From an uncultured Aquimarina sp. (GTDB lineage: Bacteria > Bacteroidota > Bacteroidia > Flavobacteriales > Flavobacteriaceae), in the NCBI RefSeq assembly GCF_947495315.1, contig NZ_CANLYD010000007.1:62001-126000 (forward strand): a stretch of DNA of 64,000 nucleotides, in the 5' to 3' direction. The translations under genes were made by a program, and so were the position numbers. Positions 44,271 through 52,272 of this stretch are shown here, in pieces. Within the stretch, counting starts at the first letter, position 1; each line of letters opens with the position of its first letter. Below the pieces are notes generated by a model. It was not told the DNA's origin and searched no databases. It worked only from the letters and a program-made list of their open reading frames with translations.

Positions 44271-44343
44271 TAGCGGGAACTGGACTCGAACCAGTGACCT
44301 TCGGGTTATGAGCCCGACGAGCTGCCTACTGCTCTATCCCGCG
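44271..44343 (-). tRNA. initiator tRNA-Met (CAT), likely ICE integration site
   Basis: The minus strand folds as a tRNA with acceptor CGCGGGA against TCCCGCT plus A73, anticodon loop CTCATAA and T-arm with GGTTCGAGTCC. Three consecutive G:C pairs in the anticodon stem (GGG/CCC) and a mismatched first pair mark the initiator form. CCA is not encoded. It separates ICE-type genes from the leucine operon, and ICEs commonly use tRNA 3' ends as attachment sites. Confidence 0.85.
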
Positions 44344-44376
44344 ATATATAATTTAGTAATTTAATTGTCTTCTAAA

Positions 44377-44418
44377 CTTCGAGTTATGAGCTCGACAAAT
44401 TACTTATTATCCCTTGCG
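44377..44418 (-). pseudogene. degenerate tRNA-Met 5'-half relic
   Basis: The minus strand retains GGGATA at the acceptor side, then GTCGAGCTCATAACTCGAAG, closely matching GTCGGGCTCATAACCCGAAG of the intact tRNA 34 bp away. The D-arm is decayed and the 3' half is missing. The single change in the anticodon stem is matched on the other side (G-C to A-T). Confidence 0.55.
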
Positions 44419-44733
44419 GACGGCAAATATACAACCTTTTTTAGCTTTACAAAGCATATTTAACAAAAACTAACATTTTTTTTAAACCTACTATTCTTAC
44501 CGTCTGATTTTAAATTATATACTGAAATAAAAATAATAGAATTTACTAAAATCAATATCTTTTTTATCAAATTATCTAAAATTACTGCTAATATTGAGAT
44601 ATACTTAAAACTACTCCTCACTTGGTGGTTTTATTAGCTGATATCTTCCGTAACTCGTAAATTTACCTCCTTTTTAACATTTTAATAATAAGATGCTAAA
44701 CGCATCTGCAGTATTGTAGTAAAGATCGTAAAA
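44419..44733. other. non-coding region upstream of leuC
   Basis: AT-rich, no gene seen. A small hairpin GATGC-TAAAC-GCATC lies at 44692-44706, 28 bp before the leuC start. No leader peptide or riboswitch was recognised. Confidence 0.4.
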
Positions 44734-46143
44734 ATGAGTAAGACATTATTTGACAAAGTGTGGGATTCACATGTAGTACGTAATATAGAAAATGGCCCCG
44801 ATGTATTTTTTATTGATCGCCATTTTATACATGAAGTGACAAGTCCTGTAGCTTTTTTAGGAATAAAAAGCAGAGGAAACACCGTTCTGTATCCGGAACG
44901 TACGTTTGCTACTGCAGATCATAATACTCCAACTATAAATCAACATTTACCTGTAGAAGATCCTTTATCAGCAAATCAACTAAAAGCGCTAGAAGAAAAT
45001 GCTGCCGCTTGGGGAATTTCTCATTGGGGATTAGGACATCAAAAAAATGGTATCGTCCATGTAGTTGGACCAGAAAATGGCATTACGTTGCCTGGAGCAA
45101 CTATTGTATGCGGTGATTCACACACCTCTACGCACGGAGCCTTTGGTGCTATTGCCTTTGGTATTGGAACGTCTGAAGTAGAAATGGTATTATCTACACA
45201 ATGTATTATGCAACCTAAACCAAAGAAAATGCGAATCAATGTGAATGGAGAGCTTGGTTTTGGAGTAACACCAAAAGACGTTGCATTGTATATTATTTCT
45301 CAGCTATCAACTTCTGGTGCTACCGGTTATTTTGTAGAGTACGCTGGCGACGTGTTTAGAAATATGACGATGGAAGGTCGTATGACCGTTTGTAACCTTA
45401 GTATAGAAATGGGTGCAAGAGGAGGCATGATCGCACCAGATGAAAAAACTTTTGAATACATTAAAGGAAGACCCCTAACACCAAAAGGAGAAGCTTGGGA
45501 TACTGCCATGGAATATTGGCAAACCTTAAAAACGGATGAAGATGCTGTTTTTGATAAAGAACTTACTTTTAATGGTGCTGATATTGAACCGATGATTACC
45601 TATGGAACCAATCCTGGAATGGGAATTGGTATTACGAATCATATTCCTGATGCATCTAATGTAGAAGGTGGTGTTGCTACTTATAAAAAATCCTTAGGAT
45701 ATATGGATTTTAATGAAGGAGATGCAATGATTGGTAAACCCGTAGATTATGTATTCTTAGGAAGTTGTACGAATGGTAGAATTGAAGATTTTAGAGCCTT
45801 TGCTTCTATTATCAAAGGAAAAAAGAAAGCAGAAAACATTACTGCTTGGCTAGTTCCTGGATCTCATGAAGTAGAAGAACTGATCAAAGAAGAAGGAATT
45901 TTAGACATCATCACTGAAGCAGGCTTTACGCTTAGAGAACCTGGATGTTCTGCCTGTCTGGCAATGAACGCTGATAAAATCCCTGCAGGAAAGCTAGCGG
46001 TAAGTACCTCCAATAGAAATTTTGAAGGAAGACAAGGACCTGGATCCAGAACTTTACTAGCTAGTCCTCTCGTTGCCGCTGCAACTGCAGTTACAGGAGT
46101 TGTAACTGATCCTAGAACGCTTTTAGAAGAAATTACAAACTAG
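44734..46143 (+). CDS. leuC: 3-isopropylmalate dehydratase large subunit
   Basis: The 469-aa protein has aconitase-family Fe-S ligand motifs [13 protein letters not shown] and [11 protein letters not shown] and the active-site segment [13 protein letters not shown]. With LeuD it isomerises 2-isopropylmalate to 3-isopropylmalate in leucine synthesis. Full length and first gene of leuC-leuD-leuA-leuB, all on the plus strand. Confidence 0.95.
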   Translation: MSKTLFDKVWDSHVVRNIENGPDVFFIDRHFIHEVTSPVAFLGIKSRGNTVLYPERTFATADHNTPTINQHLPVEDPLSANQLKALEENAAAWGISHWGLGHQKNGIVHVVGPENGITLPGATIVCGDSHTSTHGAFGAIAFGIGTSEVEMVLSTQCIMQPKPKKMRINVNGELGFGVTPKDVALYIISQLSTSGATGYFVEYAGDVFRNMTMEGRMTVCNLSIEMGARGGMIAPDEKTFEYIKGRPLTPKGEAWDTAMEYWQTLKTDEDAVFDKELTFNGADIEPMITYGTNPGMGIGITNHIPDASNVEGGVATYKKSLGYMDFNEGDAMIGKPVDYVFLGSCTNGRIEDFRAFASIIKGKKKAENITAWLVPGSHEVEELIKEEGILDIITEAGFTLREPGCSACLAMNADKIPAGKLAVSTSNRNFEGRQGPGSRTLLASPLVAAATAVTGVVTDPRTLLEEITN

Positions 46144-46251
46144 AAATAAATTGATTGCATATACATACAATCCTTTCTCCCCAAGGGAGAAATAAGAATG
46201 AAGGAATCGAAAGAAATATGCAATTAATTTTCTTAAACAAAACATTATAAA

Positions 46252-46848
46252 ATGGCATACGATAAATTCAACATAATAACTTCTACAGCAGTACCATTAC
46301 CTATAGAGAATGTAGACACTGATCAGATTATTCCTGCGCGTTTTCTAAAAGCAACAGAACGTAAAGGATTTGGAGATAACCTTTTTAGAGACTGGAGATA
46401 TCATAATGATAATACTCCAAAAGAAGATTTTGTATTAAACAATCCAACCTATAGTGGTAAAATCCTTGTAGGAGGTAAAAATTTTGGATCAGGATCTTCT
46501 CGCGAACATGCTGCTTGGGCAGTATATGATTATGGATTCAGATGTGTAGTTTCTAGTTTCTTTGCAGATATTTTCAGAGGTAATTGCCTTAATATTGGCG
46601 TCTTACCTGTTCAAGTAAGTCCAGAGTTTTTGGAAAAAATATTCAAAGCTATTAAGACAAATCCTGATACAGAAATCGAAGTAAACTTACCTCAGCAAAC
46701 GATTACGATCAAAGCTTCTGGTGAATCAGAATCCTTTGATATTAATAGTTATAAAAAAGAGAATATGCTGAACGGATATGATGATATCGATTATCTGACC
46801 AAAATGAAATCAGAAATTCAGGAATTTGCAACTACGCGTCCTTTCTAA
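46252..46848 (+). CDS. leuD: 3-isopropylmalate dehydratase small subunit
   Basis: The 198-aa protein has VDTDQIIPARFLK near residue 20 and the swivelling-domain motif GKNFGSGSSREHAAWA. It is the partner of LeuC, 108 bp downstream of it. The gap contains a small TTTCTCC/GGAGAAA hairpin near 46172. Confidence 0.95.
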   Translation: MAYDKFNIITSTAVPLPIENVDTDQIIPARFLKATERKGFGDNLFRDWRYHNDNTPKEDFVLNNPTYSGKILVGGKNFGSGSSREHAAWAVYDYGFRCVVSSFFADIFRGNCLNIGVLPVQVSPEFLEKIFKAIKTNPDTEIEVNLPQQTITIKASGESESFDINSYKKENMLNGYDDIDYLTKMKSEIQEFATTRPF

Positions 46849-46897
46849 ACAAATCATTTGGGCGTTCGAGCGGGCTATTCGTTATATCTTTTCTGAC

Positions 46898-46990
46898 TTC
46901 CTTCGACAAGCTCAGGATGACAGAAAAGGATGCCACTGCTATCCCTAACACATAAAACAATAAAGCTAGCCCTGAGCGAAGTCGAAGGGC
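46898..46990. repeat. REP-like inverted repeat between leuD and leuA-type gene
   Basis: CTTCGACAAGCTCAGG near 46901 faces CCTGAGCGAAGTCGAAGG at 46971-46988, an imperfect inverted pair. The same TCGAAG/AGCTCAG words recur at 48541-48712 and 50848-50885. Confidence 0.6.
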
Positions 46991-47009
46991 TAACGCAAAA
47001 ACAAATCGC

Positions 47010-48533
47010 ATGAGCAAACGATCAATAGAAATCATGGATACTACACTCCGAGATGGTGAGCAAACCTCTGGGATATCCTTTTCTGCTTCAGAAAAACTGA
47101 CGATCGCACGTCTTCTTATTGAAGAATTGAATGTAGACCGTATTGAAGTAGCATCTGCTCGAGTATCCGAAGGTGAGTTTGAAGCGGTTAAAAACATTAT
47201 TGATTGGGCAAAAGAAAATGGATATATTGATCAAGTAGAAATACTAACCTTTGTAGATGGTGGTAAATCTTTACAATGGATGAAAGATACCGGAGCTAAA
47301 GTCCAGAATCTTCTCACTAAGGGATCTTTAAATCATCTTACATATCAGTTAAAAAAAACTCCCGAACAGCATTTTGAAGACATTGCAGCGACTTTTAAAC
47401 AAGCAGCTCAAGAAGGAATCATCACCAATGTGTATTTAGAAGATTGGAGTAATGGTATGCGCAACTCTCCTGAATATGTATATCAGTTTCTTGATTTTCT
47501 GACTACACAACCTATAAGAAGAGTTTTGCTGCCTGATACCTTAGGCGTTCTTATTCCTTCTGAGGCATATACATACTTATCCACTTTACGAAATAAATAT
47601 CCAAATTTACATTTCGACTTTCATGCGCATAATGATTATGATCTTGGGGTTGCCAATGCTATCGAAGGAGTTAAAGCTGGAGTCAATGGACTACACCTCA
47701 CTATGAACGGAATGGGAGAACGGGCAGGAAATGCTCCTCTGGCAAGTGTAGTTGCTGTCATCAATGATTACCTTCCAGAAATTAGTATCAATGTAAAGGA
47801 ATCAGCACTATATAAGGTAAGTAAGCTGGTAGAAACCTTTTCTGGATTTAAAATCCCTGCTAATAAACCTGTAGTAGGTGATAATGTATTTACGCAGACT
47901 GCTGGAATCCACGCAGATGGTGACAACAAACACAATCTATATTTTAATGACCTGATGCCGGAACGTTTTGGGCGAAAACGAAAGTATGCTTTAGGAAAAA
48001 CTTCTGGTAAAGCTAATATCGAAAAAAACCTTCAGGAATTAGGGTTAAAACTAAGCCCTGAAGACATCAAGAAAGTGACCCAAAAGATCATTAAACTCGG
48101 TGATAAAAAAGAAGTAGTAACTCAGGAAGATTTACCGTATATCATATCGGATGTATTGGATAGCAAATTGTATAAAGACAAGGTGAAAATCAAATCCTAC
48201 GCCTTAAATCATGCAAAAGGTTTAAAACCTTCTGCTACATTGGCTATTAAAATGGATGATGAGGTGATTGAACAACATGCACAGGGCGATGGACAATATG
48301 ATGCATTTATGAATGCTCTTAGAAAAGTATATAAACAAAAAGACAAGACACTTCCAAAACTTATTGACTATGCAGTTCGTATTCCTCCGGGAAGTAATTC
48401 GGATGCACTTTGCGAAACGGTGATCACCTGGAAAACTGAAGTAAAGGAATTTGTAACCAGAGGATTAGATTCCGATCAAACGGTTTCTGCAATTAAGGCA
48501 ACAGAAAAAATGCTAAATATTATTGAATTATAA
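47010..48533 (+). CDS. LeuA-family synthase (2-isopropylmalate or citramalate type)
   Basis: The protein starts with the HMGL-like TIM-barrel motif MDTTLRDGEQTSGISFSASE and has the metal-binding FHAHNDYDLG and the GERAGNAPLAS loop. The C-terminal ~120 residues form a LeuA-type allosteric domain (ATLAIKMDDEVIEQHAQGDG). It condenses an acetyl group from acetyl-CoA with a 2-oxoacid. Within leuCD-leuB it most simply acts as 2-isopropylmalate synthase; citramalate synthase is the alternative, and sequence alone does not decide. Confidence 0.85.
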   Translation: MSKRSIEIMDTTLRDGEQTSGISFSASEKLTIARLLIEELNVDRIEVASARVSEGEFEAVKNIIDWAKENGYIDQVEILTFVDGGKSLQWMKDTGAKVQNLLTKGSLNHLTYQLKKTPEQHFEDIAATFKQAAQEGIITNVYLEDWSNGMRNSPEYVYQFLDFLTTQPIRRVLLPDTLGVLIPSEAYTYLSTLRNKYPNLHFDFHAHNDYDLGVANAIEGVKAGVNGLHLTMNGMGERAGNAPLASVVAVINDYLPEISINVKESALYKVSKLVETFSGFKIPANKPVVGDNVFTQTAGIHADGDNKHNLYFNDLMPERFGRKRKYALGKTSGKANIEKNLQELGLKLSPEDIKKVTQKIIKLGDKKEVVTQEDLPYIISDVLDSKLYKDKVKIKSYALNHAKGLKPSATLAIKMDDEVIEQHAQGDGQYDAFMNALRKVYKQKDKTLPKLIDYAVRIPPGSNSDALCETVITWKTEVKEFVTRGLDSDQTVSAIKATEKMLNIIEL

Positions 48534-48540
48534 TATTAAA

Positions 48541-48712
48541 AACACCTCTGTCATCTCGAGCGGAGTCGAGAGATAGCTACTTAAAGAATCAATACATTTC
48601 GACTCCGCTCAATGTGACAGTATAACTATAAATAAAAGTATCAGTCTGAACCTGTCGAAGGCAATTTGAAATTAATTATCTATAAACTTCGACAAGCTCA
48701 GCTTGACAAAAA
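48541..48712. repeat. REP-like repeats between leuA-type gene and leuB
   Basis: Two palindromic pairs: CTCGAGCGGAGTCGAG near 48556 with ATTTCGACTCCGCTCAATG near 48596, and CTGTCGAAGG near 48653 with CTTCGACAAGCTCAG near 48688. They resemble dispersed intergenic repeats of Flavobacteriaceae genomes. Confidence 0.6.
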
Positions 48713-48737
48713 GTATAATAATTGAGAATAAATACAT

Positions 48738-49796
48738 ATGGAATTAAACATAGCACTACTAGCCGGAGACGGTATTGGACCAGAAGTTATAGATCAAGCC
48801 GTAAAAGTTTGCGATGCTGTTGCAAAAAAGTATGAGCATAAAATCAATTGGACATCAGCATTAACTGGAGCTGCTGCCATTGATGCCGTAGGAGAACCAT
48901 ACCCTGATGAAACTCACGAAATTTGTGTAAATGCAGATGCCGTATTATTTGGAGCAATCGGTCACCCTAGATTTGACAATGATCCGTCTGCAAAAGTTCG
49001 TCCGGAGCAAGGATTACTAAAAATGCGTCAGAAGTTAGGGTTATTTGCCAACGTAAGACCAACCTTTACTTTTCCTTCATTGATTGATAAATCTCCTTTA
49101 AAACGAGAACGAATCGAAGGAACTGATCTAGTATTTCTTCGTGAGTTAACTAGTGGAATTTACTTTGGAAAAAGAGGTAGAGAAGATAATGGAAACACGG
49201 CTTATGACACTTGTACATATACCAGAGAAGAAGTAAAACGTTTGGCTAAAAAAGGATTTGAAATGGCTATGACCCGTAGTAAAAAACTATGTTGTGTAGA
49301 TAAAGCCAACGTATTAGAATCTTCTCGTCTATGGAGAGAAACTGTACAGGCTATGGAAAAAGACTATCCCGAAGTTGAAGTAAGTTATGAATTTGTGGAT
49401 GCTGTAGCAATGCGATTGGTACAATGGCCTAATTCTTATGATGTTTTGATTACTGAGAATTTATTCGGAGATATTCTTACAGATGAAGCTTCTGTAATAT
49501 CAGGATCAATGGGGTTAATGCCTTCTGCTTCTCTGGGAGAAAAGACAGCTTTGTTTGAGCCTATTCACGGATCCTATCCGCAAGCAGCAGGAAAAGATAT
49601 TGCTAATCCATTGGCAACAGTATTATCTGCAGCAATGATGTTCGAAACTGCTTTTGGATTAAATGAGGAAGCACAAACCATCAGAAATGTAGTAGATAAA
49701 TCTTTAAATGAAGGTATTGTTACCGAAGACTTAGCCGGAGAACAAAAAGCTTACAAAACCAGTGAGGTTGGAGATTGGTTGGTTAATAATATTTAA
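48738..49796 (+). CDS. leuB: 3-isopropylmalate dehydrogenase
   Basis: The 352-aa protein begins with IALLAGDGIGPEVIDQAV and has the LRELTSGIYFGKRG substrate loop, the metal-binding ITENLFGDILTDEAS and the NAD-site FEPIHGSYPQAAGKDIANP. It oxidises and decarboxylates 3-isopropylmalate, the third leucine-specific step. Last gene of the operon, followed by a strong terminator. Confidence 0.95.
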   Translation: MELNIALLAGDGIGPEVIDQAVKVCDAVAKKYEHKINWTSALTGAAAIDAVGEPYPDETHEICVNADAVLFGAIGHPRFDNDPSAKVRPEQGLLKMRQKLGLFANVRPTFTFPSLIDKSPLKRERIEGTDLVFLRELTSGIYFGKRGREDNGNTAYDTCTYTREEVKRLAKKGFEMAMTRSKKLCCVDKANVLESSRLWRETVQAMEKDYPEVEVSYEFVDAVAMRLVQWPNSYDVLITENLFGDILTDEASVISGSMGLMPSASLGEKTALFEPIHGSYPQAAGKDIANPLATVLSAAMMFETAFGLNEEAQTIRNVVDKSLNEGIVTEDLAGEQKAYKTSEVGDWLVNNI

Positions 49797-49822
49797 AATC
49801 TGTTTATAAACACTAATAGTAC

Positions 49823-49858
49823 AAACCCTATAAGAAAGAATACTTTCTTATAGGGTTT
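49823..49858. terminator. bidirectional terminator after leuB
   Basis: AAACCCTATAAGAAAG (49823-49838) is perfectly complementary to CTTTCTTATAGGGTTT (49843-49858) with loop AATA. The stem lies 26 bp after leuB and 21 bp after the convergent peptide gene. Confidence 0.9.
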
Positions 49859-49879
49859 TATACAATCATAACTTAATGA

Positions 49880-50062
49880 TTATAAGGCAGAACAATGCTC
49901 TCCAGTTGTAATATATTCGCATAGATCATTAAGAGGTCCACTACATTTACAATACGATGGACAATAAACTCTGCATCCTATAGGAGAGCCAATTCCTCCA
50001 TTGATTAATTTTTGCTCTGATTTGCTAATTGATTTACCGATTTTTAATATACTCTTGTTCAT
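49880..50062 (-). CDS. possible double-glycine-leader cysteine-rich peptide
   Basis: The 60-aa product begins MNKSILKIGKSISKSEQKLI and continues NGG at residues 21-23, a leader-like sequence common in Bacteroidetes peptides of the bacteriocin/GG-leader type. Cleavage after GG would release a 37-residue core with six cysteines (GCRVYCPSYCKCSG, then LCEY and EHC). No peptidase-ABC transporter or modification enzyme is in the window. An antimicrobial or signalling role is inference. Confidence 0.6.
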   Translation of the reverse strand: MNKSILKIGKSISKSEQKLINGGIGSPIGCRVYCPSYCKCSGPLNDLCEYITTGEHCSAL

Positions 50063-50629
50063 TTTTTTTGTTTTTATTATTAATGAATTGTGATACTATT
50101 ATCACATTAAAAAGATATAAAAAACAGGGAATTATACCGTTAATTAAATAGCAATAGAATGTTATATCTATCATAAAAGAAAATGATTACTAATTTTTGA
50201 GACATTAAAACGAATGAATAGTTATATCAAATAGAATTTAAAATCGTCTAAAAAATAATTTGAATTATGGTACGTGTAGATGAATTATTAAATCAAAGCA
50301 TAACCAGAGCTACGGTTTTATCTCACACTGAAACATGAGTGCATAAGAAACGAATTATTTATGCTATTTAAGTTTTAACTGGTATGCAGTCCTTGCTGGT
50401 ACTGAGTTCCCATAAATCTCTATAACAGGTTCACTTACATTGATATTGTCGTGAATTAGTAAGGCCGATAAAACATTATAATTAAACTAGATCGGTAATA
50501 GTCGGTAAGGAATTTCTAAAGATTTTCTTCATTCTAATAAACATCTCTAAATCAAAAAACTTTCAGCGAATACTATTGGTACTAACTCCGCTATATAAAT
50601 CTTATTCACACAAAAGTAAAAGCTATATT
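50063..50629. other. 567-bp region without a supported gene
   Basis: AT-rich. A short frame starting MVRVDELLNQSITRATVLSH at 50267 stops after 23 codons and may be a gene fragment. No RNA family or repeat was recognised. Confidence 0.35.
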
Positions 50630-50812
50630 TTACTGCTCAATACTTAAGGCTTCAAAAGAAACTAGTTCATGATCTTCGAATCTTGGGTTTATCATAATAG
50701 GGTTACAACAAACCTCACAATCTTCTACATACTCCTGATTAGAAACTGAAACGTCTAATAACATGGATATCTCTTCCCAACAATATGGACATTGAAAAAA
50801 ATGTTCAAACAT
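50630..50812 (-). CDS. CPXCG-motif cysteine-rich protein
   Basis: The 60-aa protein has FQCPYCWEEISM near the start and EDCEVCCNPIMI later, two CxxC pairs for a zinc ribbon. This is the CPXCG family of short conserved proteins, function unknown. It lies upstream of the efflux operon's end and is probably independent. Confidence 0.75.
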   Translation of the reverse strand: MFEHFFQCPYCWEEISMLLDVSVSNQEYVEDCEVCCNPIMINPRFEDHELVSFEALSIEQ

Positions 50813-50847
50813 TACATTAATCCTTATGAATTTATTCTAAAAAAACA

Positions 50848-50885
50848 CTTCGACGAGCTCAATGCGACAGTTAAGTGTGACATTA
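50848..50885. repeat. REP-like repeat fragment
   Basis: CACTTCGACGAGCTCAATGC followed by GACAG belongs to the same word family as the leu-operon repeats. It sits between two same-strand genes. Confidence 0.5.
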
Positions 50886-50889
50886 CGTA

Positions 50890-52272
50890 TTATAACTCAA
50901 TATTCAATAACTGACCTGTGAGTTGTAGCAATTGCAACTCAGCTAGCTTTGCATCGTATTTAGCCAATGTCTTATTAGTTTGCGCCTGTATAAGGTTAAT
51001 TTGAGCTTGTCTAAATTCTATAGAGGTAATCTGACCAAGGTTAAACCGTTCTCTGGAACGCTCAAAATTGTTTTGGTTCGTCAGAACATTTTGCTGCTGT
51101 ATCTCGTAAACTTTTAAGCGATTCTCATAATTCCCCAAGGCATTAGCGATATCTCTTTTTACCTGTTGTTCTACCTGAATTTTCGCTAATTCCTGATTGT
51201 CTAAAGCAATTTTAGCATTCTTAACTCTTGTGATAGTACCTCCACCATCAAAAAGGTTCCAGCTTAAACTCACGCCGGCTGCTAATGTATATGTATCTCC
51301 GATATTACCAGGAAAAAAAGCAGATGGCGGATTCCTGTTTTCATTCCAGCCATATGAACCCGTTAGACCTATAACTGGCAAATAACCTGACTTGCTAACT
51401 TTTAAGTCATAATCACTTATCCGAATGTTACTTTCATTTTGCAACAGCGTTACATTATTCTCAATAGATTTTTCTAAATAACTATCTATCTCTAACCTTG
51501 AAATAAAATTGACAATAGTATCTACTGTAAATTGTATTTCTAGTTCATTATCGACAATAATATTAAGATCTCGTTTCGTATTAATAAGCTGTTGCTTTGT
51601 ATTTAATAAATTAATACTATCATTGGCTACATCTACTTCTGCATTTAATACATTCAGTTTTGTGTTTTGACCATATTCAAACTGATAGGTAGATCTAGTT
51701 ACCCTTTCCTTAGAAATTCTAAGTGTCTCCTCAAGAACTTGTTCATTCTCCGTCAATCTAGCAACTTCATAGTATACAGAAAACAATTGTAGCAACGTAT
51801 TCTCAATAGTTTCTCTAGCCTGCAATTCTGTCAAGTTGTATTGTTCTTTTAATCTTTTATAATTATAAAATCGCCCCAAACCATCAAACAGAGTATAGTT
51901 GAGATCAAGCGAAGCATTATATCTTTGTGTTTCAGCACCTAGAATCTCAATATCTGGTCGAGGTCGGGTAATAGAATCCATAGTACCTTCAACAGGTACT
52001 CTTATCGTTGCCCCTGGAAATGAAGTAGTAGAAGATGTCTCCTGATAATTTGCCCCTGCATTAGCTGCCAGTGTAGGCAAATATCCTGAGTTTAATACTC
52101 CTTTATTATTTTTAGCTGCCTCGATATTATTGGTGGCTATTAGAATTCCGTAGTTGTTTTCTAAAGTCAACCGAATAGCTTCTTGTTTTGTTAGCTTTTG
52201 GGCAAAAACGTTGCCGCCAGCCATAAACAAAAGCAAGATAAATCCTGCTATATATCTATGCTTGTAATTCAT
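50890..52272 (-). CDS. TolC-family outer-membrane efflux protein
   Basis: The 460-aa protein has a signal peptide (FILLLFMAGGNVFAQ) and two OEP repeats of long coiled-coil helices, e.g. YQFEYGQNTKLNVLNAEVDV and RERFNLGQITSIEFRQAQIN. It forms the outer-membrane channel of the RND pump encoded upstream, whose gene it overlaps by 17 bp. Confidence 0.9.
   Translation of the reverse strand: MNYKHRYIAGFILLLFMAGGNVFAQKLTKQEAIRLTLENNYGILIATNNIEAAKNNKGVLNSGYLPTLAANAGANYQETSSTTSFPGATIRVPVEGTMDSITRPRPDIEILGAETQRYNASLDLNYTLFDGLGRFYNYKRLKEQYNLTELQARETIENTLLQLFSVYYEVARLTENEQVLEETLRISKERVTRSTYQFEYGQNTKLNVLNAEVDVANDSINLLNTKQQLINTKRDLNIIVDNELEIQFTVDTIVNFISRLEIDSYLEKSIENNVTLLQNESNIRISDYDLKVSKSGYLPVIGLTGSYGWNENRNPPSAFFPGNIGDTYTLAAGVSLSWNLFDGGGTITRVKNAKIALDNQELAKIQVEQQVKRDIANALGNYENRLKVYEIQQQNVLTNQNNFERSRERFNLGQITSIEFRQAQINLIQAQTNKTLAKYDAKLAELQLLQLTGQLLNIEL

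Noticed and set aside
44419..44733. Riboswitch, T-box or leucine leader peptide upstream of leuC
   Set aside because: No run of Leu codons in a short frame, no T-box core and only one small hairpin were found.
46832..47197. Minus-strand frame opposite the start of the LeuA-type gene
   Set aside because: It is a shadow of a clearly real gene and of the REP-like repeat.
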